NCBI GenBank assembly: GCA_013396655.1
Contig: WBMV01004262.1
Coordinates: forward strand, 362,936 to 426,935
Length of the DNA: 64,000 nucleotides
Reading direction: 5' to 3'
DNA from: Campylorhamphus procurvoides
Lineage: Eukaryota; Chordata; Aves; Passeriformes; Dendrocolaptidae
Position 1 is the stretch's first letter, and each line of letters begins with the position of its first letter. Under the pieces are notes generated by a model. That model saw nothing but the letters and a program-made list of their open reading frames with translations, was not told the origin of the DNA and did not search any database. Position numbers and translations under genes: made by a program. Positions 1 to 14,300 of the stretch are shown one piece after another.

Positions 1-1187
1 CAACTATTTTTCAATATAGAAAACTTTGTCTTCTGTCCACAAGAATAAATAATTCATTGCTCAGGAATGCCAGACAGTCATAATTTCGTGCCTATAAATC
101 ATACTCAGTGTGTTTGGTAAGCAGTTTTACTGAAATGTTACTTCATAAAAAATCACACTAGCAGCACCATGCATTGTATTATTTATTACTATAAGGGGAG
201 CTGCAGAAGCATCCTTATTATTTAGCTATCTCCCCCTGTGGGAGAGCAATAATTGCCACATTTTGAAAAACAGCCGACAGTATCATAAGGAATTTGAAAA
301 GTGGATATTCTATGCTTGATATAAGGCAACAGGCAATGCAAAGAATTAGAGGATTACTTAGAGGATGCATTGACACCACTATGTATTTTCTTAAACAGCT
401 TTTAACTTGATTTTTTAATACTGTGAGACAGACCTGTAGTCCAAGTGTCTTTGTACATCATTTTTTTGTGCCAGTAATAACAGCAATTTATAATTCTGTA
501 TAGAGCTGTTGGTACAAACACCTGTTCCCTTGCACAAGCTCTGCTGAAGCTGATCTGAAGCTCACACAGTCTCTTTCCTCAGCTAAGCACAAGTCCCCCA
601 GAAGGCTGCAGCCAAAGGCTGAGAAGGTTCCCGTCGGCTTCTGAAAAGCATCAAGATGAAAATCAAACTGGAAAGTGCAGAGCACCACTTGAATACAGGA
701 GCATACAAATTCAGAGTAAGAAGAAAAGGACACTTAGGCAGCAGTGGTAATTCACAGCTGAAGGTAGACATTGCCATGATATCACAAAGAAAGTAAACAT
801 CATACTGGGACACACATGCAGAAATATAGTCTTTAATATACATGAAAAAATCCTTGTGTTCTACTCAGTACTGCCAGAATCCTCAGCTGGTTCCCTTAAG
901 GTACCAGTGTTCAAGAAAGATGTGGTATAACTAGTAGTTCAGACAAAAGCACTGCAAATGATCAAAGCTCAAAAAAAATAAGATTCAGAAAAATGTTCCC
1001 ACACCTACCTACCTACCTATGAGGTAGATAATAGGCATGCAGCAACACTGCCAAGGATGAGAGGAATATAGCCACAAACAGGAATCACCTGAAGGAAACA
1101 GATATAAAGAATTCTTTATCTGTACAAATTTCTCCCTTTCCGGTTCTAATAAACAATATAACTCACTGAGGGCAGGTAGCAAAAAAA

Positions 1188-1312
1188 AACCCAAACCCCA
1201 AAACAAAATAAAACATACAAACAAACCCCACAAAACAAAAAACAATAAGCAAAACAAACAAAAACCAAAACCAAACCAAAAAAATAAACTGCAACCAAAC
1301 AAAAAACCTGAG
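1188..1312. repeat. A/C-rich low-complexity tract
   Basis: About 125 bases made almost only of A and C, in irregular AAAAC, AAACC and CAAACA units, with no fixed period. Similar tracts recur at 51,915-52,030 and 56,570-56,635. The minus-strand frame across it encodes a meaningless phenylalanine/leucine/glycine-rich peptide. Confidence 0.85.
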
Positions 1313-3951
1313 CACTAAAATTAGCATATTCCTCTCATGCCATCTGTAGCCAATTTATAATTTTATTCCTTCTCAGGATATGCAGTGCTGCATTCACAGC
1401 TCCCACATTCATTCATTTAGACAAGAATAGCACCTTTACTATTCTTTTCCAAAGAAAATTTGGAAAAGTCCCCAGCGACTCAAAGAAACACTGGAGTCTC
1501 CAAATTCAGAAGAAAATTGCAAAATATAGACTTCATCATCTTCTTTCTTAGAGGAAAGAAACTTGTGCTATCATGCTGGCCATCTGGTAGGGAGCTGTCT
1601 CAGCAACTTTCCACCTTCCTTGCCAGTTTCACCATAATTTGGGGGGACAAAAAATGAAAAAAATATAAGTTTGTACAAAGCAAGCATTCAACAGACAGAT
1701 CCTGGGATGCCAGTCAGCATGTGCAGACTTTTAGACCTGTTTGCAAGGGTGCTAGGAATTTGCAGCAAAGGCAGGGTCACTAGGTGAAAAGAGAGGGACT
1801 GGAACCCAAACCCAAAGGAAAACTGGCTTCCTTATTTTGGTGCTGATTGAGTGACTTATTTTACTTTCTAAACTTAAAATTTTTAATCAATCTTCATGCT
1901 TTTGGAGAGAGGGTGCAGACAAACAATTTACGATTTCTTAAATACTTGGTAGAACACCACTATTTCCATAGAAAAGATGTACCATCAGATCAGTGGTACC
2001 TGTCAGCAGACAGGATTGCAGCTTTATGCTGCACCTGAAGGATGCTGCTTGGGAGAGCAGAGCACCTGTTAATATGACATATGAGACTCCCCAGGCAGTC
2101 TCTAGAGCACCTCATTAATGACCAAAACCGCTGAACTGTACACACCACGTGCCACACATGCTGCAACTCTGTCTAGCTCAGGGAAATTTTCTCCAGTGTG
2201 GATTTGAGTGCAGAAGGCATATAAGCACGGCAGGTTGCTCCAGCCAGAGTGAGTGTGAGGGAAGATACAAGAGAGGGAGCACAGCCACATCACTGCTCTA
2301 CCAGTCCCCTTGGCACCCACCTCTGTGTGCACTCCCCATACTGATGCAGGGTATGGGAGCTGATGGGGTATGGCAAAGCAGGGCCACCCCAGGAGTCCCT
2401 CCTTAGGAAGATGGATGAAATTTTGAGAACTGTTGATCCTGTTGTCTGAAAATATACGTATACACGTTATGCCTAAATCAAAAAAATTAGGGTCTGACTT
2501 GGATTTTCTGCAAGCCTTGTAGCTAGATTAGAAATCCAACTCCTTCCTTTTCTGTCACATATGGTATTTCTCAAGATAGTTCCCTTCTCTCCTCCCCCTG
2601 CCCCCCACCCCCGCAAGTGTATGTTGAAAACAAGGTCCCTACAGGCATCCTCAGAAAGCAGAGCAGAGAGCCTTCTAATGCAGTCAGAATTAAAAAGTAA
2701 ATTCTTGGACTGAATCTTCCAGCTGTGTGCATCACTGTCTAAGTTCACCCAAGCAGATGAGTTATTTTATGCATATGCTGTGACCTGGAAGTCAAAGAAA
2801 CACATGCAAAGGGACAGGGAGAGATCTCTACTCCAAATATCAGGATTCAGGACAGTGATATTTCACTGGACTAGTAAACACCTGGGCTCACAGCTGAGTG
2901 TCCCAAGTTGGAGCAGAGATCATAGCAGAGCAGTGTTCCTACTGTGCGACTGTTCTAGTATAGATCATTCATGCTAAAGCAACTAGGATCACATGGCGAG
3001 GAAGCAAAGGAACTCCTACTTAAAAGAAAAGCTGTTTCAAGATCTCTTTTACACTGGCCTCAGTGCCTAAGCAGTTTAATATCTGCTCACCAGCAAAACA
3101 TGGGTGTGCAGGGGAGAAAGTGATGTGGCTGGAGAACTGATATGGGCACAAGGAAAGAGCAGTTTAAGGAAGGCAGGGGTTAAAGAAGCCTCTTTGGAGG
3201 CACCACAGGAGGCAAAAACACAGAAGTGTCAAGGAAGAATGAAGCTACTTGAATAACAGATGGGATAGAAAATTTGGTCATGATTAAATGTCAGTAAAGC
3301 ATATTTTACCTGGAACTTCTTTACTTCTTGCCCTGGATCATGTTTTTTCCTCCAAGTTCCCATGGCAAAAAGAAAAAACATAGTCATCTGGCTTTTGTTT
3401 ACACCCTACCCATGCAGGGTATTCCAGACTCTGCCCAATTGGCTTCAGCCTTAAACCTGAAGATAGGATGTGAGTGAGTCACGATAAAATTGTTCTCTCT
3501 ATTTTCTGACTCATGGCAGTTTTGTGTTTCAAAATTTGAAGTTGTTTTTGCACTGTCAGCCAGCTTAAATAACATAGCAAATTCCTTAGCTGCAGTGTTC
3601 TCCCTCATTTGCTACAGAAGCTTAGGTGATACTGAAGATCTACCCAGGGGCTTTTTACTAACTTTTGCTATTTGTCACTGTGCCCAGATGATCTCAACAA
3701 TGTCTTCATTTTAAGTTCAGTGATGCATTAATAACACATACAAAATGTAACATTTCTCAATTGTAATTTAGAGGACTTGCTTTGTGGTAGAAAACTTGAA
3801 ATGTCACTTTTGCCTTTTTTTACTCTATTTTCCATGATTTTATTAAGACTGTATGATCAAAACCAAGACTCCTGGCCATACCCAAAGGAAAATCATATGC
3901 AACCCTGAAGAAGGGCATGAGAAGACTTTTCAGCCTATTTTTATTAGCTAA

Positions 3952-3969
3952 TATATATATATATATATA
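3952..3969. repeat. (TA)n microsatellite
   Basis: Short uninterrupted alternating TA run in AT-rich intergenic DNA. Confidence 0.8.
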
Positions 3970-6906
3970 AATCTGTTGCCATGGTCTACCAGTCAGAGGG
4001 CTCCTCTATCATTTTCTGGTTTTCAGTAACTAACAGAGTCTAAGTCACCTCCCAAGGTACTTGAGGTACATCCCAATGAGACTTTGCCTTTCCTGGCACT
4101 GTTCTGTTTGGCAGGTGGATAATAAGAGAAGCATTGCGGTGACTCAGACCACGGAGTGATGCCTCCATAACCAACAGAGAGTCAGGCATGAAGCAATCTT
4201 CATGTGGAAAAAATTTGAATCACTGATTCAGGGATTGCTAATTGGGGATCTGAGACTCAGAGGGGCCTAACACTATCATTTTCTTCATTCTTGTGTTGTG
4301 TACTCATAATAATAGGTTAATTATGGGTTTAATTTTGGAAATAGAGAATTATTGTTCTTCAACACACAGGCCAGACATATAATGATTTCTTTGTTGCAAG
4401 TCTGGCAGAACACAATGCTTCTTGTTTATAACAGCAACTGGACAATTTATTTGCATGCAGGAGATAGTTTGTTCCACTGGATACCCTTTAGCCTTTACTT
4501 TTCTATTGTTCAGAAATAACACAGTACACTACAATTGCAATTATACTACAATAATCCTTCAATTATTGGGCAAACAAATTTAATTAAACAAGAGCATGGC
4601 TCATACACAGTTGCAATTACCTGCAATGTTATGGATACTGGCAGTCAACAATACTGTCTTTCACTGCATCATGAGAAATTACGTACCCTAATTTGAATAT
4701 GCTCAGCTATCAGCAAGACTCCCATTGTTAAAGAATATTATGGCAATTATTCTATTATGCTGTTACTTCACCTTACTTACACTTACCCACGGATGAACAG
4801 TGGAAAGATGAAAACTTTGGTGTCCCTTGTATAAGTTGTCACTTTCTTGCCATCACACAGCTGGAAGTTCTAAGCATATCTCATTATATATTGAAAAGAA
4901 CACAAGTGTAAGCTCATGGGATGCAATACTTAAGCATCTACTATCAGGGCACAAAAGCCTTTTCAGCCTTAACTAGTGCAGCAGCCATCAGCCCTGCTAG
5001 CAACAACCTCTCTTTTGCTCACAGCTGTCCTTAAGACCTTTGGCTTTTGCCAGCACACGCATGCTTGGAAACAAACAATCCCCAGCAAGACAGAGCAGTT
5101 TCAGGTGCAGGAGACAATGAGTTACTGGAGTGCAACACATTGGCCAAATCAGCCCCTCTGCATGATCTCTCTATTTCAGTGCAGAGGTAAAGGATGAAGT
5201 TCAGTCTGAGATGAGCATGCCTAGCTGTTTCTGTGGAGGTGTCTGCACAAGTAAGGTGTCCAAAGTCCTGTTTTTGTCAACAGAGAATTGGTGAATACAG
5301 CAGTGAGGCCCGAACGGTGATGCAGTTGTCCAAAGCTAGGAGACCAGAGCCATTTTAGCTCCCCCATCAAGCCTATAATGACTTCCAAATAGAGCTTCAA
5401 AAAGGGCATGCGTTTCCTGTAAGGCTTGTGTCATACATGCAATGATGCATGGCTCTCACCTACCCTCTGAACCACTTTAGGGTATGCTGAATTGATCCAT
5501 AGACTCTTCCAACTGTACTGCTTAGGAGCTCAGTGCAACTCCCTGAACATCTCCTGGATTGCCATCCGGGATGCCCTGGGACATCCTGCCTGGAGTTCAG
5601 TTACCATTGCAGAGAGACATGGGTATTGTAAAGGCCCTGTGTCAGATGTACCAGCTACAAGTGGGTGTCTCAGAAACCCTCAAGAGGCAAAGACACAGGT
5701 ACATAGGCACCTGAATCCTACCTGTTTTTCCATAAATTTAAATGGGTGCCATAACTATAGACACTTACATATAAAGGCTGAAGTGTGTTTAAGACTCATA
5801 TTGAATCTCCCAGTGTGACCTAGTTTTGATCTATTCCTTCTGGTTTAAAAGTTTATACAAAGACAGTTATGGACACTCAACTAAGAGCATCAGTTCTTCA
5901 GTGTCATACCTGGACTGTTTGTCTACTCTAACGAAGTAAACAATTCTAAATCAGTTTAAAATATGAGTCCTCCCTTTTTTACCCATCTAAGCCTACTATC
6001 ATCCCAGCTGCCTCTCTAGTATGGGCTTTCATTTTTTCCAGAGAGATCTTGACTGCTACTGCATCTTAGCTGAGTGACCAGTCAAAGAATGTTCCTTAAT
6101 AAATTCTTGTTCTGTGTAAAGCTACAGATTTTCTCACACCCTTATTTTAGTTACAAGAGCTTTCCATCCCATTGCTGGAGATAGTCTTAATGAAAAAACA
6201 ATGCCACAGAATCTGGGCTCCCAAAGAAGATTCAGCCTATCAAAGAGGAATGATGACAGATACCACATACCTCACTGAAGAACAAAGCCTGATAATATCA
6301 GAGACTAGAACTCTAGAATGAGTAATCATACCACTAACCTCTTCAGCAGACATTTAGCTACTGCACTTACCCAGCAAGCCCTAACTCTCCACCACACTTG
6401 TTCAGATATTCTGAGCCCCAAATATTCTTCTGCAAAGCTTCTCAAAGCTTTCTGCCTCTTCTGCAAAGTTCTGCAATTTATCCCTCCTGATGCCATTTTA
6501 CAGCAAACTAGAAATGGAGGTGGGAGTAATGAGGTGTAGTAAGCTAGATGGTGCAAATAATTGCTCCATCAACACAATTAGTTGATACCACATCAAGCTG
6601 AACAAAAACTAGCAGCACTAATTTGCCTGAACCTACATAGAATATCTACTTTGCTGGGCCAGAGCATCAAAGAAATTTGCCACAGAACATAAAGCATCAT
6701 GCATTCTCAACTGTGTATGCTAGGATGTATGCAACAGTACATGTTCATTAAAAATCCATAGATAGTTTTCCCACCCTGGGAATGCAAACAGAAGTACAGG
6801 TCCATTCATCATTTCTCTCAAACTAAGCTCACTATGCCTCCTATAAAATGTACTGCTTAATCTTTGAAATCTATAGACTTGCAGAGTCTGTAATAGGAAT
6901 CAGAAG

Positions 6907-6971
6907 TTCATTCATTCATTCATTCATTCATTCATTCATTCATTCATTCATTCATTCCTTCATTCATTCAT
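6907..6971. repeat. (ATTC)n tetranucleotide microsatellite
   Basis: About sixteen ATTC units in a row, with one interruption (CCTT for CATT) near 6,958 and three or four more units after it. A spurious plus-strand frame reads through it as a repeated Phe-Ile-His-Ser peptide; that is the repeat, not a gene. Confidence 0.95.
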
Positions 6972-8439
6972 ATCTGACCACCTTTGCTAGCCTTACTGCT
7001 CATTCTTTAACCCATTACAGTCTGCTTCAGTCTTGTTTCACTTTCCAGTTGTGTTGGAGTCTTGGATGAAATCCTACAAATGAATCTATGGCTGGTGAAA
7101 TCCAGTGTCACTTCACTGGAACTCAAGGAGTTATGTGCTCTTACAATAGCAATGAATTTAATCTGGGATCAGTGGAATAACAGTTCCAGCATCCTGCTCA
7201 AAATGAATAATGGGGGCGGCTTTTAGCCCTCAGGTAAAGAGATGCCATAAATTCAGCCCTCATATAAATCCAGGAATTTATGCCATTGACGAATACAACC
7301 CATGCATCTTGACATTCACATACTCATCTAGTTGAAAGGCTACACAGTATTCATTGCTGATGTAAGTAGCTGAAAGTCTGCTATACTCCATGGAATGGCA
7401 TTGAGCTCTATTGGCTATGAGTGTGTCCCTGTGGCATTAGGCAATGCACAGCTAAAGTCATTGGTTCTCTTTGGTGACACAAAATGGGAACATGCAAAGA
7501 GAGATTTTTCAGAGTTTGTTTCAAAGTTAATGCAAATTGCATAGCCATTTCCTTTACCTGAATTTAAAGAATCCTAACACAAGGTCCTTGGAGAGAGGAC
7601 AACAGTGAAGGAAGTGATCATCATATGTCCGAATGAATAACTGAAATCAGTGAAACTAATTCTAGAGTAAAGAGCTACCCATCAAGAAAAAGGGCCAGAA
7701 CTGAGCCCGAAGTAACATCCTATGCAAAAACAGGAAGGGTGGTGAACTGAAACTTCTCATCTGTTTCTAATAGGAATGTCTCATGGATTTTTATCAGCAC
7801 TGTCAGAAGTCAAGAAGCAACAACACTTTACTCCATTGCTTCTTCCCCCAGCTTTCAATACTCCACATAATTAGAACACTTCTAGAAATACAGCTCATGT
7901 GAGGACTTCAAATGAAATAAAGTGTCTGATCTTTTTACCTTAGCTCTTTAAGAGAATACACACTCTTGAAAATTAATGATGCATTAATACATCAGAAGTT
8001 TTTCAAGATTATAAAATGAACCTAAACCACAAACAAACTCCAAACTAATATTATAGATGTACAAAGAGACCTAATTCACATAACAGGAAGACCCAGAATA
8101 GCACACTTAAATTCCAGTGAGACCAGTAATTATTAACTGGTGCACATAAAGGCTAAGGCTAAGTCATTCCCAGGGTAGCACCAGCACAAAATGAAGAAAT
8201 TAGTTTCTTCTTGAGATCTTATCAATCAAATTAAAGAGAGGGGGAAAAAAACAAACATGCAGTAAAGAAAATCCAAGCAGATATAAACTCATGCATACAT
8301 AATAGATGTGATGATGCATTGTATACACAATAAATGGTAAGTAACCACAATTTGAAAACAACTGCTTTCCGCAGAGTCCCCTGATGACACTTAGGAACCT
8401 GCAGAGGATTATGGTGTCAGCAGAACACTACCATTCTGC

Positions 8440-8565
8440 AGTTCCCATCTTCAAAGGGTTGTGACTAATGAATCCTCACAAGACCCCTGTGAAACAGGTC
8501 ACTATTATAGTCCATCTCACAGGCAGTTAAACTGACTGCTGCTTTTTCAAATTTGGGATCTCAGA
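8440..8565. repeat. MIR/L2-type ancient retroposon relic
   Basis: The order of short phrases follows the shared 3' end of MIR and L2 elements: a 'cctcacaa..cccctgtg' phrase, then 'actattatagtcc', then a 'cacag..aaactga' phrase, with a TTTGGG..CTCA phrase about 40 bases further on. The same series occurs at 59,605-59,725. Recognised by eye and diverged, so family and ends are uncertain. Confidence 0.45.
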
Positions 8566-11302
8566 GGCACTGTAATCCTTCTGTGAACTTGCTTTCCTGC
8601 CTTCCATTTTCCTTTTGCCTGCTTTCTTCATTTGGGTCCAGAGAGGGAATATAGTATTGCTGCAGCTAATTTTTGTCATCCTGTGAAATCCACCGAACTG
8701 ATGTGCACTCAATCAGAACAATTAGGTCTACTAGAGCTAACAGAATGAGCAGGAAATGGCCGAAGTTAGGGGATTAAACATACAGAAGGAAGGGGCATTG
8801 CACTCTAGGCTGCAGAAGAATCACCCCTTCTCTCCAGAGATTTCAAGTAATTTATCTTCTACTGGAGCACTTCTTCCTGATAAACGGTGCTAGCAGGGCA
8901 GCCTACTCATGCCATTTCTAAACCAGTCTGGTAGCAAATTCTACCACGGTGTAGACTTGTCTCTCTCCCCCGGAGAAGATCTACACAGGGGTTAACTGCA
9001 CTCTCATGTTTTCAAACCCTTCTCCATGCCCTTCTACAGGAGAAGGCACAAAATTTCACACGTGCCCCTGGACCAACTCAAGCAGATTGCAGGCAGCAAG
9101 CAGTTAAACACACATGGGTTTTCACTTGGGCAGTCCATCCTGACAGACCTAATGAAACTACCTGCAAAATTTAAGATTGTATGTAAGTACTGGCCTGGGG
9201 GGTATGAGGGTAATCAGAATTATTAAATTTTGACTGCATCATTTATTTTGCAAGCTATGTTGAACATCCCCTTATCAGTGCTTACGGATGCTATTTCCCC
9301 TTACTAAATTTGTTAATTAAACTCTAAGATATATCAGGCAATACAGCATTACTGATTAATGCATGCCTTGAATCCTCAATAAACTCTTGTCAGCTAAAAC
9401 TTCAAGCAACTAGGAAATGCACTTTTCTCTGCGATACTGTCATACTGTTTGAGAACACTTTATAAGACAGATGCAAAAACAAGTTATAATGTTGTTTCTG
9501 TCTGAAACATCACCTTTGCATTAACTGTCTCACTCTGTGTGGCTCTTGGAGGTGACAAAAAGATTGCAATTATAATAATTATTTAAGAATTGACTGAAAT
9601 CGATTTCCTTCTAATATTTTACCATAACAACTCCATCTCCTTTTCTGTCTTTATGGAGAAAAGACTGGTGAAGCCATAGAAAGAAATTCCTTTTCGTGGA
9701 TATTCATTTAGTCTACATTATTCGCATTTAAAAATTCAAATAATATTAGGAAGCATTTCTCCATGGCAGTACTGCTTCAACTGCATAGCTGAAAAGTGTC
9801 TTACAAGTCTGACCTAATCTTGCATTCTCTGTAACATCAGTCATCATAGGCATGACAGTGGGAGCATAAAGAGAAAGAGACCAGACTTCAAATAGGAACA
9901 TTTGCCCCAATTTTTTAATATACAACATGTTGTTACTCCTCAGACAAGTAAAAAAAAAAAAGAGATGTTACCACACTACATGGCCACTTGTAGCCAAGAC
10001 GAATGCTTCTTTTGGGTGTCATAGCTACTTATTCTCACTTTTCTGTGCCATAGCTCTATATATGTTCAGAAAATATCTTCTCTTGCTGGTCTTAAACATT
10101 CCAGAAATTGGTCTGTTCCTTGAGCCTCAAAACTGAGACCTGCTTTTGGAGGGCTCCCATTCTGCTGTGGAGATTGTAATGGGGGATGGTGCTGCATCTC
10201 TTCTCATTTTCTGCCTTGATGCAGTGCTGGGGGATTACACACCACACAGTACAGCTCTGTTCCTCACTCCCTTCCCTCCTGAGATCTACTTCATCCCACT
10301 CTTTCTCCACCAGTGGGGTAGAAACGACACAGCATCTGAGAGGACTAACTTGTCAAACTCTGGGGAGAAGAGTTAGCAAAGACACAGCAAGGTTAGGCTG
10401 TGAAGAACAGAGCCCTGCACTCTGAGTGCTCCACAACATTTCCTGCTATTGTGGAAACTGGTGACACCGTGGAAACTGTTATGAAAGCTTCAGATGATAC
10501 TGCTCACCACAGTGAGTCTCTCACCCAGGAGGCCACAGAATCTAAGCACAGGAGAGACCAGGGGAATGCAGAAAGCACAAATCACCAAACAGCAAAATAG
10601 CCTCTCAAAACTGGACACTTTTTTTTTTTTCTAAAAAGCACTAAGAAAATTTTGGATCCTATATGAAACAAGAGAAGTAAGATTTAATTGTGGAATTTTG
10701 TCTATAAATTTTGTTCATGAGACCCTTTTCACACAAGTAAAGCCTGGAGGACAGAGTCATCCAGAGAAGTTTTAATTTTGAATTGAAAATTTTTGAACTG
10801 CAATGCCACAGGTTACTTGTAGCAACTACGTGAAAATAAGTCCATTTAAATTGCTGAACACTTTATCCAAGTGGAATGGCATAAAATGCTCTTAGTTCCT
10901 TTATAAAATACTAGCAAAACTATCTCAGTTGTTGATTGAAATACTGCACTGCTTGTTAGCTTGCATCTTATCTATTAGAGGATTTCTGTGTTCTGAAGTT
11001 GCAGGGTTACTGTGTCCTACTGAGAGCTCAGGCAAGGAAGTTTCCTTGGGTCATGTCAGACTTTTAACAGATTCTGCAACAAAACTTTTCTTAGTTGCAA
11101 AATTCACATTTGCATTTTTATAGTTTCTGGCAAAAAAATATTTATGGTGATTTTTTTGGAGGTCCTTTGCTCATTGTTTTATTATTTTCTTATTTGTTTC
11201 CTATTCTACCTATTTTAAAGTATATTTATAATTCTTATATGAGATGTTGTTTTGATTGTGATATTGAAGCATTCAAAAATATTCCCCGAAAAAAATAAAA
11301 AT

Positions 11303-11316
11303 ACGCCCTCTAGTGT
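11303..11316 (-). promoter_or_regulatory. CTCF-like motif (minus)
   Basis: The minus strand reads ACACTAGAGGGCGT, close to the CTCF core (CCA.TAG.GGGC). Motif resemblance only; occupancy is unknown. Confidence 0.3.
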
Positions 11317-14300
11317 AAAAGTAGGTGCTTGCATGGCACCTATATGATCCTTCATATAGGCATAACTAAAATTACAACCCTAAACTTGAATTGGTTATGT
11401 CTCCATAAGGACATTTACACCTATCAAACACTCACCAGCAGGTAGTTCAGAGAGTCTGACGCACACAGTTTGAAGACTTTCCTAATTTTCCAATAAAGTG
11501 TGGGTGTTTTCAAACATTTCAATACAGAGTTCCCTCCTTAAAAAAATGTAATACTGAGTTAGAGGCCTAACTACTGCGCACTTTCCCAGAAAACATAAGC
11601 ACAGAACCACTCAGCAAGTTTTGCTACTGCTTGCAATGGGACCATGGTTTTGGTACAACAAACAGAAGTTTTAGTTGCCAGAAACAGTTTTGCAGACATT
11701 TCCTCTGTAAGCCAGGAGTCCAGTCACTGCAATAGCTGAACCAGGAGAGACAGCAGTACCTATACTCTATCAAAATTTTTTTGAAGAGCTCAGCTACCCT
11801 ACAGTTACCATATACCATCTAGTGATACAACAAGAAATTGCAATTTCTAATTCACTATTCTTTAAATGGAAGACGAAGATGGCAACAACATACTTTTTAT
11901 ATTTTGCTTTCCTTTCACTAAAATAAAATATGGTATGAGTGCACTACCTCCTCATTGTGATTAACAGTTTTTCCATCTATCATGAATATTGCGACTCCAG
12001 CTAGTTTCCAAGATTTCATTTCTGAAGATGTATGATTATACAAGAATTTCAGCTTCAATAAAGTTAAAATTAAGACTACCTTACAGCTACAGACCTACAT
12101 TTTATATGTAGCTATAAGTTATTGTTAAGTCCTACGGATGCAAAACTTGGGGCTAAATTTAAAAGAAACCCAAAATTGTAATTTTTGTAAACATCATGAT
12201 TTTGAAGAGACCAAGCATTTTTTTTTTCTAATACAAGGTTAGTATTCCTTGTTGATGGGGAAGAAGTCAAAGAGAAAGAGATTCTAGTGATGTTGAGACT
12301 AAGGCACAAGGTATGCTGTTGGGAAAAGAAGGCTTTAATCCTGGAAACTCTGTGCCTGGAAAACGAAAAATTAAAACACATTGTATTGTAATGCAGTAAT
12401 TGTTTTGGGGTGGGATTTATCTGCTTCTCTGCATCACCATATGGATGATTTCAATTCAACAACAACATATACTGTGATATGATTCTGACAACTGGGATAA
12501 TGGAAAAAGTCAATGTTTACTTATTGGCAGAAGAGAATTTTACCTTGCCTGCCAACTGGGGCAATAAAATAAATTTGTTTTGTATGTTGTGTGGAATTTT
12601 TTACTGCTACTAAATGAAAGCAAAACATTCAGGATCTCTCCTTGGGAGTTCACAGACAGAATGTGTATAGATCCAGCAAAAGATTGAGAGAACTGAGAAA
12701 AAGAACTTGCCCCCAGCTCCTCTTCTCCCAGTTCTCCTCCCCAGCATCATTTAGCTTCCTGTTTTTAAAGCAAAATGGAATTGTTCTCATGAGTAACCAG
12801 CACAGTTCTCACAAAGCTGTTAAATAACAGCATTTTTGGCAGCAGTTACTGCATATATAGATTATGTAAGCAAAATACAGATATTACATGAGGTACAGTA
12901 GTTGCATTTTCGTGTGCAATTTCAGCCCTTAACTAACACTCTGTTGTGAATCTACAAATAGCAACTGGAAATCAGTTTAGCTACAGTGCAGCTGGACTGT
13001 AAGTGTATATTGCTGAAACAGATATGAACCTCAACAATGCCCAGGTAGTCAAAACGAAAACCCACTTGTAAACCTAAGGAGGCTTTGGACTCCCATCAAT
13101 CAACATACATTTTGTACATCACCGGCACAACTGCAATAGCACTTCAAGGAACTTGAAGCAAGTGTCATTTTGTCTCACTGACACTATCTTGGACACTGCC
13201 CTTGCACTCTTTGCCTGGCTGCAGAGAGCAGGTGTCAAGGACAGAGAATGAAGGAGGCAGCCTGAGGCTGGCTGCGCACTGTCTGAGGAGTCCCCGGCGA
13301 GCCCAACTGGCTGTCAGGCCACTCTGCACTGCAAGCATATTTAAAACTTGTAGCACAAGGTACAAGCATGTGTCTTGGACTGTAAAAAACTATAAATCTC
13401 CTTTGTAATAAGAAATAATCCAGGAATACTTGTATATCTTAATCTTCAGTGACTGTAAGAAATTTATCACTTCAATGAAAACAGCACTACAACATGGGGA
13501 TCTCGTGTTTTAGGACATCTTTAGAGGAAAGGAATGCAGTGAGTGATAACCAACAGGGGATCATGAAAGGAATGTGTCACTGAAGCAAAATCTCTGGCTC
13601 CCTGCATGGAAGAGTCAAGGGTACATTTGCACTTAAGCAGCATGCTGCCAACTTTACACCTGTGTTCAGTACAGAGGGTTTGTTGAAGGTGCAAGAGTGT
13701 GGAATGGGCATGATATCACACGCCACTCACTCTTTTGCTGCTAGCGTAACTTACAGCAGTTCTGAGGTCCTCCGCACTAACTCCCCAAACTGTTTTGATA
13801 TAAACTGACTCAAAACCACAGCAGAAGGAAACTGCTTTTTTCCCCCTCTTGTCTTAGCTGCACCAAGTGCAGCAAGGATTGAGGTCTTGATGAATATAAG
13901 ACATTGGCACATCTGCAAAGGTTTATATGGTATCACATACAATTGAAGAAGAAGAAAAAAAGCTTTATAAATAGAAACACTCATATATGGATTAATAGTT
14001 CTCCATCATCAAAGCATCAGCAAAATGGTGGGACTGTAGACATTTAACAGAGGAAGTGGTGTCTTTTAAGAATTAATCTGGTGAATCTTTACTTTTCAAT
14101 CCACTGAATTAATTAATAATTTATTTGCAAACAAAAGACATAAATTCTACAGTGATGACATTGTAGACAACAATAAACAAGGACAAACCTAAGAGACAAC
14201 AGAACTGTGAAGAAAGTAGGGGTATAAAAGATGTAATTGAGGTGGCTTCAATTATAACAGACAGGTACAAAGAACAGAAACACTAAAAAAGAATAATACT

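Larger units (their letters stand above)
1..6906. other. Intergenic DNA upstream of RNF146, no gene seen
   Basis: No open frame here resembles a known protein and none has convincing exon structure; all are short chance frames. The stretch is AT-rich with scattered low-complexity tracts, including an A/C-rich block near 1,188-1,312 and a TA dinucleotide run at about 3,952-3,969. By comparison with the human order this would be the RSPO3-RNF146 gap, but nothing in the sequence itself identifies the left neighbour. Confidence 0.7.
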
